Positions 1-11,376 of a stretch of 64,000 nt of DNA are shown here, piece by piece. The notes beneath the pieces were generated by a model. That model was not told the origin of the DNA and did not search any database. It saw only the letters and a list, made by a program, of their open reading frames with translations. A program made the position numbers and the translations under genes. Within the stretch, counting starts at the first letter, position 1; every line of letters begins with the position of its first letter. Source of the stretch: Ceratobasidium sp. AG-K (taxonomy: Eukaryota > Basidiomycota > Agaricomycetes > Cantharellales > Ceratobasidiaceae); assembly GCA_037039685.1 (NCBI GenBank), contig JAWNGF010000014.1, positions 930,001 through 994,000 on the forward strand, read 5' to 3'.

Positions 1-121
1 ATCACGATCACGTGTGTCAGGGTCTTCGCGTATATTGACGTGTCAGACCTAACTGGGCCAGCAGAATCCTGTTCACGACCTCGACGATACTCCCACTTTT
101 CTAAACCTCATAAATCTCAAT

Positions 122-711
122 ATGCGCGTCTCTTATCTAGTTGCTGGTCTCTTCTCGCTCTTTGCCACTGCGCTCGCGGCTGGTGATGCTCTCGACATCG
201 ACGCATACTCGACCCCTTCCGAGTGCCCTATCAGGTCTAGGAAAGGCGACAAGCTGAGCATGCACTACGTACGCAACACCTAACGAATACATATTTTGAG
301 TATGTGCTGACTGGTTTGTTTCACAGACCGGTACGCTCCTGTCTGACGGGTCAAAATTCGACTCTTCACTCGACCGCAACCAGCCATTCGATTTTACCAT
401 TGGCAACGGTCAGGTTATCCAGGGTTGGGAGCAGGGATTGCTCGAGTATGTTCCCCTGTTACTTTTTCTGCTCATTCCGCTGATGCGAGGTTTGCAGCAT
501 GTGCGTTGGCGAGAAGCGAAAGTTGACAATTCCTTCTGATCTTGCCTACGGTAAGTTGTCATCAGCGTATGCGCCGTCTGTTTGTCTAAATCCGTCCTTG
601 CTAGGTGACCGTGGTTTCCCACCTGTCATCCCCGCCAAGGCGACGTTGGTCTTTGATGTTGAGCTGTTGGGCATCAAGAACCGCAAGCCAGACGAGAAGT
701 CTGAGCTATGA
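122..711 (+). CDS. FKBP-type peptidyl-prolyl isomerase, secretory/ER (FKBP2-like)
   Basis: Four exons, 122-268, 327-445, 498-550 and 605-711, all with GT-AG introns of 52-58 nt, join into 141 codons ending in TGA. The protein opens with a hydrophobic signal peptide (about residues 1-20, ending ALA-A) and continues as one FKBP domain with the family hallmarks YTG, FD, VIQGWE, GEKR, IP, LAYG and a closing LVFDVELL. These enzymes catalyse cis-trans isomerisation of proline peptide bonds and bind FK506. The signal peptide and the C-terminal SEL, which resembles the RTEL/HDEL retrieval tails of FKBP2 proteins, suggest an ER-lumen folding helper. The start is the ATG directly before the signal peptide, with a pyrimidine-rich leader upstream. 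Length matches FKBP2 proteins. No defects are seen. Family is near certain; ER retention is inferred. Confidence 0.93.
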
Positions 712-1368
712 CTAGATTGGGATAACTAGGCTTCCTTGTATAGTCCTTTGAGTTGGTTATCTCACTTGTATCTGCCATTTCTTGAGCCACAAAGTTGTCC
801 AGCTTGACTTGACCCGCACCTGAGAATCTAAATTAGGTAATATGTGAGACGCACACGATCACGTGTTCATGTTTAGCCCTTCTCCAGTTCTGCATCCTCG
901 AGAGCACGCTCAACCCTGTCACTTGCGCGAGGTCACATGTGTCGAAACGCTGGCGCAAATGACCGATAGCTTTGGGAGCCCTTGGGCTTTGTCTTCGTGG
1001 TTATATTCACCGATAGGCCTTCGCTGATCAAGAACGGATAACATTCTCCCCTTCTTTTCATTCTACCACGAGGTTCCGAGTCGTGTAATAATATCTCTAT
1101 GTACCGGCGTTTCGCCTCTTGCTAGCCATGTGCCGAGCTGACCGATCCTCATGGCAAATTTCCCCCGAGCGGCCTTATCGCATGGTCAAGTTGGTTAATT
1201 AACGGTACACGCAGCCAGCAAAGGACCCCCATACCCTGGCCTCTCGCTATAATACTTGTCTAGTTCGAAATAGGCACTTAGACTGGTAGTTTAGCACGAT
1301 CTCGCCACTTGCCTGTATTGTGTTGCCGCACAGTTATCCCACTCACTTTAGGCCTTTTTGTTTTGGCT
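712..1368. other. Intergenic region; promoter area of the truncated oxidase paralogue
   Basis: I see no gene. A TATA-like TATAAT lies at 1248-1253. A degenerate copy of the upstream element also found before the intact pyranose oxidase is recognisable at about 1146-1196 (CATGGCAAATTTCC, then CATGGTCAAGTT). Confidence 0.5.
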
Positions 1369-2201
1369 ATGGAAGACCAGGACTATGACCTATTCATTGC
1401 CGGTAGTGGTCCTACAGGGTACGTAGGTCTACGTTGGTTTGAGCAGTCTCTGGTTGATAGTCGCGCTTGTAGTGCTACATACGCTCGCCTCGTTCTCGAA
1501 CACGATCCTAATACTCGTGTCTTGATGGTTGAGGTGAGATCTCAAGACAGCCAGATAATGGGCGTGAATCTCAAAAACACTGTGAAGTAGGTGGACTTGT
1601 CAGTCGCAACCACGGTTATCATGTAACATATTCACGGACAGGTATCAGTGAGACCTTGAGGCGTTCGGCGACGCCACAAGTAGCACTTAATACCACCTTA
1701 GAATGATGCGTAAGATGTGCGGAGCTGCAAATGCCTTGGGCTCCTTCCTTCCGAGTGTCCCACCCCAATTCATTGTGAGTCCCCCCATTCCATGTAAGTT
1801 GAACAAAGCTCACTTTTTCACTTCGACAAGCCATATGGGTTCCATGCAGCGGTATGCACACTTCGTCTACATGTCTTCATCCAAGCCTAAATCGCAAGTT
1901 GTCGAGGGAACTACTCGCATCGGGAACGGCCCCACGACATCGGTTGCCAATGCCAGCTCTCGGGTCAGGAAGCCTAGCTGCGAACGTGTGTTTGAGAACC
2001 TATGGGTGGCAGGAATGAACTGCATTCCTGATGCGACGGCGTGTAACCCTACATTGACTGGAGTGTGTCCTACCCATTGTGTGTATGCGCTCGACTAGTT
2101 TGCTCGCTGGTTTCGGGTGTTAGGTCGCGTATGCAATCCAAGGGGCTAATGATTTGATTGCTTTTTTACGTGGAACAACTGCTAAATCAACGTGTGTATA
2201 G
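1369..2201 (+). pseudogene. Internally deleted pyranose 2-oxidase paralogue
   Basis: Segments match exons 1, 2, 9, 10, 11 and 12 of the intact gene at 5593-7858: 1369-1418, 1473-1586, 1702-1774, 1831-1851, 1907-2062 and 2124-2201, each with GT-AG borders. The N-terminal dinucleotide-binding start (FIAGSGPTG) and the C-terminal block (GTTRIG, NCIPDATACNPTLTG) remain. Exons 3-8 are gone, and with them the FAD-attachment His motif and the substrate domain. The six exons add up to 492 nt, exactly 164 codons including TAG, because exon 2 ends and exon 9 begins in compatible phases. A short protein could therefore be made, but it could not be an active oxidase. Most likely a dying tandem duplicate; a regulatory or decoy product cannot be excluded. 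Confidence 0.8.
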
Positions 2202-4300
2202 CAGAGCTGGGGCTCGGCCCGTCCTTAGTGCGACCCAGAATTTTTGTACACTGGTGTTTGGTACGACATTAGGCCCGTGAATAGTTCCAACTAAGGATTG
2301 CCGGCGTTCGAGTCCGTGTTTATATCGAAACCCAAATGAGTACCTTGCACTAATATCACATACGCGTCCTGTTCGTTACAAACTTGCTCTTGAGTTAAGA
2401 CTAACGGATATTACTTTAACGGTAACCCAAGTTCTTTGTCTGTCTCAGGGCGTGAGAAGAAGACTATAGTTCGCATACAAGCACTTCGGCGAAGGTAGGG
2501 ACTGGTCATTTCAACCTGCAGAGAAGCCTAGCCAGTCTTGGATCCCATAGCGGTTGTTGGGTCTTTTGCGCTGTCTTGGTCAGCACCACGCGCACAGGTG
2601 TTGCTGGCTCTCGTCGACCACGACCCAACCTTTTGTGTCTGGCAGCCCTATTTTGCTTTCTATTCATCACTGCTCAAAGAGAACCACGCCGACGTGCTGC
2701 GGTAAACTAACTTGCCCACCAACATAATTCAATACATCTGCTTGGAGTCTAATTTCAGTTCCGCAGTTACCACTCAGTTTTTCCACAAACTTTTGCCGGG
2801 GCGTATATTATACTATCAACATAGTTATCAAGGTTGTCCCTCGACCCACGATACTTGCTTGCGTCTCATTGTTCCACGATCTCTCTGTTGCTTCACCCTG
2901 GTCCCCTCACTCACCAGTTCCAAGCGGCCCGAATTAGCCGGCGTTCATTCCCCAACCTGTTAGCGCCGTTCTCTCATATATGCTCATCGGAAACTCAGAT
3001 AAACGAAGGATTCAAAAATGGGGCTCGTATTAAGGCTCAGACAAACAGGGAGGAGTTTGTGATCTCTCAAATCAATTACTTGAAAGCCATTATCTTTTGG
3101 ATCACACACAACAACGTGCACTCTAGAGAACACGGTCACTGGACGTGCGCTATTCACTCTGGGTTGCAGTCTAACGAGTTCGGAAGGCAGTCTGCACCCA
3201 CTTAACCTCTCTTGTCTACAACAACCCAACATAACTCGGTTACTTAGACTAGGCCTTATCTACCACTACCACTTGTATGCGAAGACTAGAGCATGAACCC
3301 GTGAATACTGGTTTATGGCTATAAAATTTTTACTCAGTCCTCGTTCTCAGTCTGCGGCTAAATATATGCTGGAAGAGTGCTCCTATCAGCGCTGTACACC
3401 CTTCCTCGTGTCCGCTGGCAGGTCATTATTTTGCTCTGGATATTGTGTAGCATCATACCAGTATACCGGTGTTTTAACCCCTCGGTCGACACGACATCGA
3501 ATCGCCCGACCATCACGGCGAATTTCCTTGATGGCTCGGATGCATGATTGAGTTTGCCTTGATCGTGGCGCTGGAGCCTTTCGTTAAGCTCTGATGCCCG
3601 AGGTTTCGCCGTGGGGTGCATGTAGCTCATACAAACATCACGTTCTTGGAATATCGCTAGCGCATTGTCTCTCAGTGGTTGTTGCATTTTTCACGGTAAT
3701 TCCAGGCAGTTAAACTTGGTTTTTCCATAGGGGCATCATATAGGTACCATAGCCCATTCTATGGCGCGAGTGGTCGAGCAGATGAGTGTTTATATCGTGC
3801 TTGGATGAGGCTGCGTCCCTCATCATACAATGCGCGCATAAAATTTCACGAGTGGCCTGAGCAACCTGATACATAAAAATGCTAATATCGGTGAAGAGCT
3901 TCAGTACATTTTGTCAAGAATGCGCTTGGCGACCGTGATTGGGACCCGAGCGGGGAGCGCACTACATCTACTGCGATATTACAACTATTGTAGCTGACTA
4001 CTATACACACAACAAATACGTTCGTTTTCGATCAACAGCCTAAATGAGTTTCGCGCGAAATATTGAGGTCTGAGAGACCAGAAGCGAGGAAGCACAAACA
4101 ATAGGCGCCAACTGGCCCTCTCATACGACATTCACCACCAAGCCCACCCTCGAGTCTTTGAACACCACTTGTACATCATGTAAACGGGAACTATCTTGGC
4201 GTACCCTCACATACCAACCTAGAAGCTGTCATTCGCGTAAGTTGTACCCTTTAATCAGCTTTGATGCGAATCCCTCAAGCCTGCCAACTACAGCGAGACC
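2202..4300. other. Intergenic region with no supported gene
   Basis: Open frames here are short, overlap on both strands and show no recognisable domain. Around 2590-2650 a stretch faintly resembles exon 2 of the oxidase (a Leu-Val-x-His-Asp-Pro segment), which may be another duplication relic. A copy of the oxidase upstream element lies at 3462-3558. Confidence 0.5.
3462..3558 (+). repeat. Degenerate copy of the pyranose oxidase upstream element
   Basis: The stretch begins ACCGGTGTTTT (3465-3475) and continues through CGGCGAATTTCC to GGATGCATGATTGAGTT. It parallels 5317-5412, upstream of the intact oxidase, with the same order of blocks. No oxidase coding sequence follows this copy, so it is probably the remains of a further duplication. 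Confidence 0.55.
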
Positions 4301-4680
4301 CTACGGCCCGTTGTCGGCCATCATCACTGGGGTCGTTAACTCCCCACCACCAAATGCCCGATTCAAATCTTCTTCGTCCGCATGGAGTTTCCATGTATCT
4401 TTTTCTGGTCCGTCGACCACTACTTCGTCTAGGCGAAAGTGAAGAATTACGTTAGCTGTTGGCGAGTGCGGTACGAGGCACTTGAGTCAGACTTACGCCA
4501 AATATCGTCTGGCGTTAATTCTCCCTCTACTCCTACAACTACAAATTGACTCTTGACTAGCCTAGACTCCCGCCGCCGAATGTGCTCTTCACATGCTTGG
4601 ATGGGACGTTGAGTTGGTAGAAAGTCGCGTCGGCCCGTAGATTCCGCGAGGTGGTTTATGGGGACATCGTCGGGGGGATG
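4301..4680 (-). other. Possible partial minus-strand gene, product unknown
   Basis: Two minus-strand segments, 4497-4680 and 4301-4455, can be joined across a 41-nt GT-AG intron (4456-4496) to give about 113 codons ending in TAG. The composition looks coding (acidic, with LDEVVVDGPEKDTW and ADEEDLNRAFGGGEL), and GELT appears in both halves. There is no in-frame ATG at the 5' end, and I recognise no family. It may be a 3' fragment of a gene truncated by rearrangement, or chance. Confidence 0.25.
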
Positions 4681-5289
4681 GATTTGTTGTTTAGAAGAAG
4701 TACATCATATCCATATAGTTAGGCCAATAAAACACGCAATAAGCCGGGATCGCGGTGAAGCTCCACATGGTGGGCTTGAGCCCCACGAGAGTTGCCTGAG
4801 GAGCAAGCTGTGAAGTAGTTAGGACTGCCGAGCGCGACCTGAGATCGAGTTGTGGGAAATTTAAAGTCTTGTATTGAAACTTCATACGTAGTGTCGCCGT
4901 CCATTGAACGATAGCTCGGGGTCGTGTGGTGGGGTGCGAGAGACACCACTCCCCATCACGTAATCCGAGCCACAAAGAGATGCGATCACGTGGCAATCAC
5001 TTGGAACCTTCGATCTCCATCTCGTGCGGCGCATGTTCTCTGTAGGTACGACACGGGCGGCTCGGCCACTGGAACGCTGCTTCACGAACAAGCTCCTCTC
5101 AATGGTGCGTGGGCTTTGGAATCTCACCATTAAATGAATGTGAATGCTTCAGCTGACCTTGTGTGTTGGTCCTAGTCAGATATTCGCCGGTTGGTTTTTC
5201 CCTGATCAACAGGATGATGCCTCTCCTACTCGCGCTTTGGTGAGTTTGTACATCCTTTATGGTTCATACACATGGCGCTAACTCGGTCT

Positions 5290-5412
5290 ACCGGTGTTTT
5301 TAAGCTGCCCCTTCGTACCGGTGTTTTTGACCCTCACACGACGGACAATGAAATCGCCAATCACGACGGCAGATTTCCCCTTACACAGGCCGTATGCATG
5401 ACTGAGTTACTT
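5290..5412 (+). promoter_or_regulatory. Upstream element of the pyranose oxidase, with doubled ACCGGTGTTTT
   Basis: ACCGGTGTTTT occurs at 5290-5300 and again at 5317-5327, followed by a block (CGGCAGATTTCC to TATGCATGACTGAGTT) that also recurs at 3462-3558 and, weaker, at 1146-1196. Repetition before paralogous genes suggests a duplicated promoter element; function is inferred. Confidence 0.4.
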
Positions 5413-5507
5413 TTACGATGATCCGTGTACCTTACAAATATCACTCTCCATTCCGAACTTTCACCGCAGGTCCTGTGAAGCTCAAGTCGATTATTTATTC
5501 CAGCAAG

Positions 5508-5516
5508 TATAAATAA
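5508..5516 (+). promoter_or_regulatory. TATA box of the pyranose oxidase gene
   Basis: TATAAATAA lies 77 nt before the ATG at 5593 and is followed by a pyrimidine-rich stretch with CTTCACCACATCC, a usual fungal core promoter layout. Confidence 0.6.
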
Positions 5517-5592
5517 TCCCTCTTCCCCCACCTTCACCACATCCTTCAGGATAACAACGAGGCCCACTTGAACTTACACTCTCAAATCTACT

Positions 5593-7858
5593 ATGGAAAA
5601 ACTCGACTATGATGTATTCATCGCTGGTAGCGGCCCTACAGCGTAAGCGCATACATATCATATGTGATGCTCGCTAACCATTTGATGTCCGCCAGTGCGA
5701 CCTACGCTCGCCTTGTCCTCGAGCACGACCCTAATGCACGCGTTTTGATGGTCGAAGTCGGGTCTCAAGATAGCCCAGCGATTGGAATGAACCTCAAGAA
5801 CGCAGTCAAGTAAGTCTCGTCTATGGCCAGCTATGTAGTCAGCTGAGCACCGCCTGTGCAACCAGGTACCAACGTGACCTAGACGCATTCAGTAAGCATC
5901 ATCCAAGCTTTAGACGCTTCTAACTAATACGCCCCAGTGCACATTATTCGGGCTTCTTGCCAGCCAGTCTCCTTGGCTCCCGCGGGCGGCTTTCTTCCTG
6001 AAGTGCTGGGCGATGTGTGGTCTCAGCCGGGAAACAGATCATCCATTCGGTCTCCGTATAACCCAGACCAGGATCCTACTCTCAATCTCGTGGCGCAAAG
6101 CATTACCCGAGCAGTCGGTGGAATGGCCACTCACTGGACTTGTGCATGCCGTACGTACCGACCTTCCAGTTGTGAATAGAGTAAATCTGAGCGTCTTGAG
6201 ATAGCTGAACCCCATGATGAGGAGCTTGTAGAGTCTCCGATACCTCGTCCCGCTATGCGCAAGCTTCTCAAATACGGCAAAGAGTTGCTCAACGTCCATG
6301 AAGATCAGTTCGAAAACTCTGTCCGACACAAGCTCGTCAAGAAAGCCCTCAGCGATGCATTCGGGTCTCGTGAGGGAATCACAGTCAAGAATCTCCCAAT
6401 TGCTGGGGAGCGCTCCAAGGTTAACGAAACACTTTTCAACTGGTCCGGAGTGGATACGATTCTGGGCGATTTTGTTCACGCCAAGGACGCGAGCGGACGC
6501 AGTAGGTTCAAATTGCTCGCGGAAGCCTTGGTAGTCAAGTTCATCCCCGACCCAAACAACGACGGTCGCGTCAAGAGAGCCTTGGTGCGCGATCTACGCA
6601 CGGATCGAGATACCGAGATCAGCGCCAAGGTGGGTGAGGTTTGGCGGGCCCGAGGTTTGGCAGGCCCCGACACATGATTTGCTTATCCTTTGGGTCGTGT
6701 TAGGTTTTTGTGGCTGCATGTGGGGTGATAGCTACTCCTCAACTCCTTTGGAACAGTGATATTCGTCACAAGGCGTTGGGGCGATACTTGACTGGACAAA
6801 GCCATACATTTTGTCAGGTAGGTTTTCCTTGGTTCGAATCAAACATTCAACTCATAGCCGCAACCAGGTGATACTCCGAAAGACGCTCCTGGATAGCCTC
6901 AAAGCAGAACATGAATCCGCCTCACCCGACGGCGTTCCTATTCCCGTTCATGATGCCGAACCTCAAATCAATATCCCTTATTCCCCTGCGCACCCGTACC
7001 ACACACAGTTCCATCGTGACTCGTTCTCCTATGGGGAAGTTGGGCCGCAAATTGACCAGAGGGTTGTCCTCGATATCCGTTACTTTGGTAAACTCGAGGT
7101 GCAAGAGTCGAATCACGTTTCATTTTCTTACACGGACAAGAACGGAAGCGAGAATACAGATGTTTATGGGATGCCGCAGCCCACTGTATGTAATATTTTG
7201 CGATTGTATGCGCGCGAATGACACCTGATTACCCTATTGCTCCGAGTAGATTGTCTTCAAATCAACGCCGAAAGACGATGAAAACTGTCAAAGGTGCGTT
7301 CGTCGAGCGACGTGAACTCACGGCAACTGAAATAGCATTTAATCAAGAATGATGCGCGAGATGTGCGACGCCGCAAATGTTTTGGGCGCTTACCTTCCCA
7401 GTGCCCCGCCTCAGTTCATCGTGAGTGAACCTCTAGCCTACTTGATCTCGCGTCTCACACTGACCCACCCTCGAATAGCCCTTTGGGCCTCACACCGCGG
7501 TAAGTGCACCAATTTACTCACTTTTTGACTATAGCCAAGCTAAATCAACCATGATAAAAGGGAACTACTCGAGTTGGAAACGATCCCAATACATCGGTTG
7601 CTGATGCCAACTCTCGAGTTCGAAAGCCCGGTCATGACTCGAGGGTGTTCGAGAACTTGTGGGTCGGAGGGATGAATTGCATCCCTGACTCAACGGCGTG
7701 TAATCCTACGTTAACTGGGGTAAGAGCGGTTTCTAAGGTTACATGATCGAGCTGGGTGACTCGGACTGACAGCATCGAATTAGGTCGCATACGCTATCCA
7801 AGGAGTCAATGATCTAATCAGCGTATTGGGCGGAAAGAGATTCCTAACGATGGTGTAG
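5593..7858 (+). CDS. Pyranose 2-oxidase (GMC oxidoreductase superfamily)
   Basis: Twelve exons (5593-5642, 5696-5809, 5866-5891, 5938-6150, 6205-6629, 6704-6817, 6868-7185, 7250-7293, 7348-7420, 7479-7499, 7561-7719, 7784-7858) with GT-AG introns join exactly into 543 codons plus TAG. The enzyme oxidises D-glucose and related pyranoses at C2 and reduces O2 to H2O2, a supply for ligninolytic peroxidases. Visible hallmarks are the N-terminal FAD-binding GSGPTAAT; GGMATHWTCA, whose His carries the covalent flavin; FHRDSFSYG; YGMPQPT; HTAGTTRVG, containing the catalytic His; and the closing NPTLTGVAYAI with the catalytic Asn. It is slightly shorter than the 570-650 residues usual for characterised enzymes, mostly at the N-terminus. 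No stops or frameshifts are seen. The broken paralogue at 1369-2201 supports tandem duplication. Family call is firm; sugar preference is not visible. Confidence 0.92.
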
Positions 7859-8519
7859 GCGGGAATGAGCCATATGCTTACCCGGACTAACCTCAGATGG
7901 TTCTTTCAATCATTGCCAAACTAAGCCGCCACAAGTAGGGGGGTTGTAACGATTTGATCGTTTAGCCATGTTGTTCTGTTGAATATAGTCAGTTCTTCAC
8001 TTCACTTAGACACCCAATTTGGTGGTCTCGCTAGTCTTCCACTACAATAAAAAGGGTGCGAATATTGAGCCTGGCCAGAGCGTTACAGACACATTCATTC
8101 ACCGTCTGAGATATGTAAAAATATTGCCAATTTTGCAACAGGGCAATAGCACCGAAGAGGCAACCCAGAAATGTTCGAGTTCAACACCAACATCCTAACG
8201 TTTGGACCCCCCTCTCCAATTTCCGTCCTCCCAACCTCTGGCTCTCGCACTTTTATGGGTCTTGATCGGGAAACCACCAAGGCTTGGAGCGCTTTAGCTG
8301 AAATAGATGGGTTTCTCACAAATATGCATACTTATTCCCATCCAAACAAGCAAACCAGATTCTTGCAAGTTCCAGTAGAATTGGTAGGGTTACATTTGTG
8401 CTTCTGCGGTTGTGCCAAGTATGTGGAGGATAGCTTTGGGAATTTGTTGTTCTGAATTGCATGTAATGGTCTTCGTCGTTAATTAATGGGTGCTAACTAA
8501 GCTTCGGCATCGCCGGCAA

Positions 8520-8546
8520 CGCCTCATGATTGGGGATCATGAGGCG
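8520..8546. repeat. Perfect 11-bp inverted repeat (hairpin)
   Basis: CGCCTCATGAT at 8520-8530 and its reverse complement at 8536-8546 enclose TGGGG. It could be a terminator-like fold or the end of a small inverted-repeat element; no partner copy is seen nearby. Confidence 0.6.
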
Positions 8547-9401
8547 CTGTTATATGCACAGAGGGTGCATCATGCGAGAAGTGACCAAATGATGTGCGAC
8601 ACAGTAATTAGAGGGTATTATTTGTGAAATTAAGGAGCACTGGCAACATTGTGAGGCACGCCATGGCTGTAGATTGGATGTGCCAGAGCATGACATGCTG
8701 TGCCAACTGGACCTTTTGGTTGACTATGTGAAGACCCTGCAATTGAACTCCTAGTACATATATTATAATACTTAAGTTAGGTTGTCATGCATAGGTCTGA
8801 TTTCACCAAGATGAGATTGGAGAATTGAGCAGGTTGCAACTGGAGAGTGGAACATGACACCCAATTTCACAATCACATGCCATTGTGAGGCAAATTCCAC
8901 ATTAAATTACATCTTGATCTGGACCAACATCCACTCCAGCACCAAGCTACAATTTTACCCAATTGTCTACTTCTTGGCACTCATGATTGGGGACAAGGAT
9001 CTCTATACAAAGAGATTGTCCAGGAAGGCTCACATTATCTCCTTACTTTGATTATAATTGGGCAGGTACTGCAGTCCCTTGGGAGTTCATTAGGACCTCA
9101 TGACAGGCAGAGTTCCCTGGGGGGTCTGGGTTGACTAATTGAGATAATTACATCAGCAAAATTGACCTCAGTTTATATGCACTTAAAAGCGTTTCAAAAC
9201 AGCCAAAACAGTAAATCAAAGTACCTGATTGAATGGGTTTTGAAGAAAGCAAAATATTATAATCTACATGTAGGGTTACAAGCATATGTAATCCTAGACT
9301 ATTTTGCAAATCAGCTATGAATCAGCTACAAAACTAAAGTTAAACCAAATGAAATGTTTTGTCTCCTAGCAACAGATTTAAAACTTCTTGGAATTGCCCT
9401 C

Positions 9402-9515
9402 AAATCACCCCTGAATCAACCCCAAATCACGCTGAAATCACCTTTAAAATCATCTCCAAACCACTCCAAATCACCAACAAATCATTATAGATCACCCCCA
9501 GATCACTGGCAGACC
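9402..9515 (+). repeat. Degenerate AAATCAC/ATCACC tandem array
   Basis: About a dozen variants of AAATCACC, spaced 9-12 nt apart, run through this stretch and end at the left border of the family B LTR. Confidence 0.6.
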
Positions 9516-9517
9516 AC

Positions 9518-10070
9518 TGTCGCAACCCTCTATGCTGGTTGACTGACAACAGTGACCGTTCTTGCCTTAGTTGTAGAGACTGGCCTCGATATGCCTTATA
9601 GGCTCCTTAGACCATTTGCTGAGTTGCTAGTGCAACCTTAGCATCAATACTGATGATGGCCAAAGGCCCACTTAGATGAGAGACAAAGGCTGTAAGGCCT
9701 TTGGGACTTAGAGTGCACTCTGAGGGGAGAGATGACAAGGCAAAGCAAGCTGGAGTGAGTCCATGCTTGCGTGCCAGTATATAAAGACAGAGGCTAAAAA
9801 GCCTCAAAGTGGTATGATACATAAACTGGCCAATCAGGCGCCAGTATCAGTCAGCAATCAAAAAGTCCTTCTAGATAGAACATCTAGAAGGACGATGCTT
9901 CCAAGAGAAACATCCAGAAGACAGCAAGGCCATATGGGCCAAGGTGACACATCATCCATACACTGCACTAAATGCGGGAGAGGGCGCTACATTGTACATA
10001 GGGTGCTTAAAGGCACCAGAGTCCGAGACACGCAGCCAGAGTCCAAGGATGTTGTACATGGGTCACAACA
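9518..10070 (-). repeat. Family B LTR (3' LTR of the minus-strand element)
   Basis: On the plus strand it runs from TGTCGCAACC to GGTCACAACA, 553 nt. It is followed at 10071-10084 by the complement of a purine tract (AAAAAGGGGGGCAA), the polypurine site expected just before a 3' LTR. It shares its ends and overall plan with the family D LTRs. The left 5-bp flank is ACCAC; the matching right flank is lost because the element is cut off at 14027. Confidence 0.75.
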
Positions 10071-10111
10071 TTGCCCCCCTTTTTAAGTCGGGCATAGGGG
10101 ACCATGCACGA

Positions 10112-11376
10112 CTACTTCCAGGCAATCCATTCCTTGATCGCCAGCCATCCTTCCTGCTCCGCCAGGACCCACATATCCTCCTCCAAGCGCACATTCATTG
10201 CGTCCCACTTAGCCTGCTCAAAGTCTTGCTTGCATTGGATCAGGAGGGAGAGGGCCTGGGAGCATTGACGTTCCCGCTCAAGCAGGGACTGGTGTTCCCT
10301 GTTGACCCAGGCCTCCTGGCATGTGTTGCACCAACGCTCAAGTGCAGAGGGGGAGAGCTCCCCCCGCTGGACCATTCCGTAGGTCTCAAGGACCTCAGCA
10401 TTGCATGGCATCCTGTTGTAGGCGGGGCCGGGGGTGTGTTGTCGAGTTCCCGCTTGACCTTGGCCATGAGGCGCTCGATTTGAGCCTGAGCCCGTTCCAT
10501 TGCTTTGTTGAATTGCTGCTTGAGCAGCAAGGGGTCGGCAGGGATTTCCGGAGGGGCAGGCAGCTCATTGGCCGCAGGGGATGGCGCAGGGACCATGGGT
10601 GCAGGGGGCGACCTGGAGGACTGCCGCATAGGAGGGTCAGTTGGAGGGCGCTCCCCAAAAGGGGGCTTGTTAGTCGTGGGGACAGGACTGGGTCCCCGAG
10701 TTGCTCAACTACTTTTGGCCTGCTCAAGTGCAGGCCAGTCGTTGTTGGGAGCTGTGGACGTCCAAGGGTATGAGTAGTTGTCTGAGGTGAGGGGGTTTGG
10801 CATACCAGGCTCTGGTTTTGGGATGTTGAGTTCCCAGCCAGACTTGGTGTCCGACTCGGCCCGCATCCAGGCCACTCCAGCTTCCCATTGCTCGACTTTG
10901 CTATGGAGGCGGGGGTTGTCGATTTGCTTCCACCACCTGTCCTCTCGCCACTCATACGGAGTGTCAACATGCCAGGCGTCCCCGCTTTTGAGGACCACGT
11001 CATGGACGGTGCGGCCAATGCACCCTCGGCAGGTGTATAGCTTGTGCCACTTGAGGGCGTCACGGTTGAGGGGCTTTGTGTCAGGCCGCCCCACCCATAG
11101 CATATTGCTGTAGTCTTCATGCTTGAGGGACTTGAGGTCAGGCGTCCAGCTGAGCCCGTCGCGCTTCTTGATGGGGATATACCCCAGTCCACATCCTGGG
11201 TTGAGGACTTTGGCCAATTCCTTGGCCTCAACAAAGGTCCAGGGGGTGGTCCCCTGGTTGACAACGGCCTACTTGCCTTGTCTGGTGAGTCGGAGAGCCC
11301 TGCCAAAGGTGGTGGTGGAGGCGTTGGCCCAGCGGGTAGTGCAGATGGCGGCCTTCAAGATGCGGACAGCAGGCAT
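10112..11376 (-). pseudogene. Third ORF (ORF3) of family B, unknown function
   Basis: This frame begins at the Met at 11376 (MPAVRILKAAI), about 20 nt before the pol stop at 11355-11357, so the two overlap slightly. It is homologous to the family D ORF3: shared blocks include GYIPI, CRGCIGRTVHDVVLKS, DAWHVDTPYEW, a coiled-coil-like LKQQFNKAMERAQAQIERL, MPCNAEVLETYGMVQ, and a C-terminus ending in EGWLAIKEW. It is broken by TAG after LTRQGK and by TAG after EQAKSS, then changes frame near 10400; the last 99 codons (10112-10411) are open. Intact length would be about 420 residues. No signal peptide or membrane helix is visible, so it is not an envelope protein. Function unknown. Confidence 0.7.

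Larger units (their letters stand above)
7859..9517. other. Intergenic region before the transposon block
   Basis: AT-rich sequence without a supported gene. It holds a perfect hairpin at 8520-8546 and a degenerate AAATCAC tandem array at about 9402-9515, directly before the first LTR. Short frames at 8095-8455 and 8854-9051 show no domain and no good coding composition. Confidence 0.6.

Noticed and set aside
5046..5239. Two short exon-like segments (5046-5104 and 5176-5239) with GT-AG borders
   Set aside because: The frames give different readings with no recognisable family, no start and no continuation; chance splice signals are common in this composition.
8520..8546. Hairpin as a bacterial-type terminator or a MITE end
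   Set aside because: The host is a eukaryote, there is no T tract, and no second copy or target duplication is visible.
10321..10773. Long plus-strand frames through the family B third ORF
   Set aside because: They are antisense shadows of the GC-rich ORF3/pol overlap and have no domain of their own.
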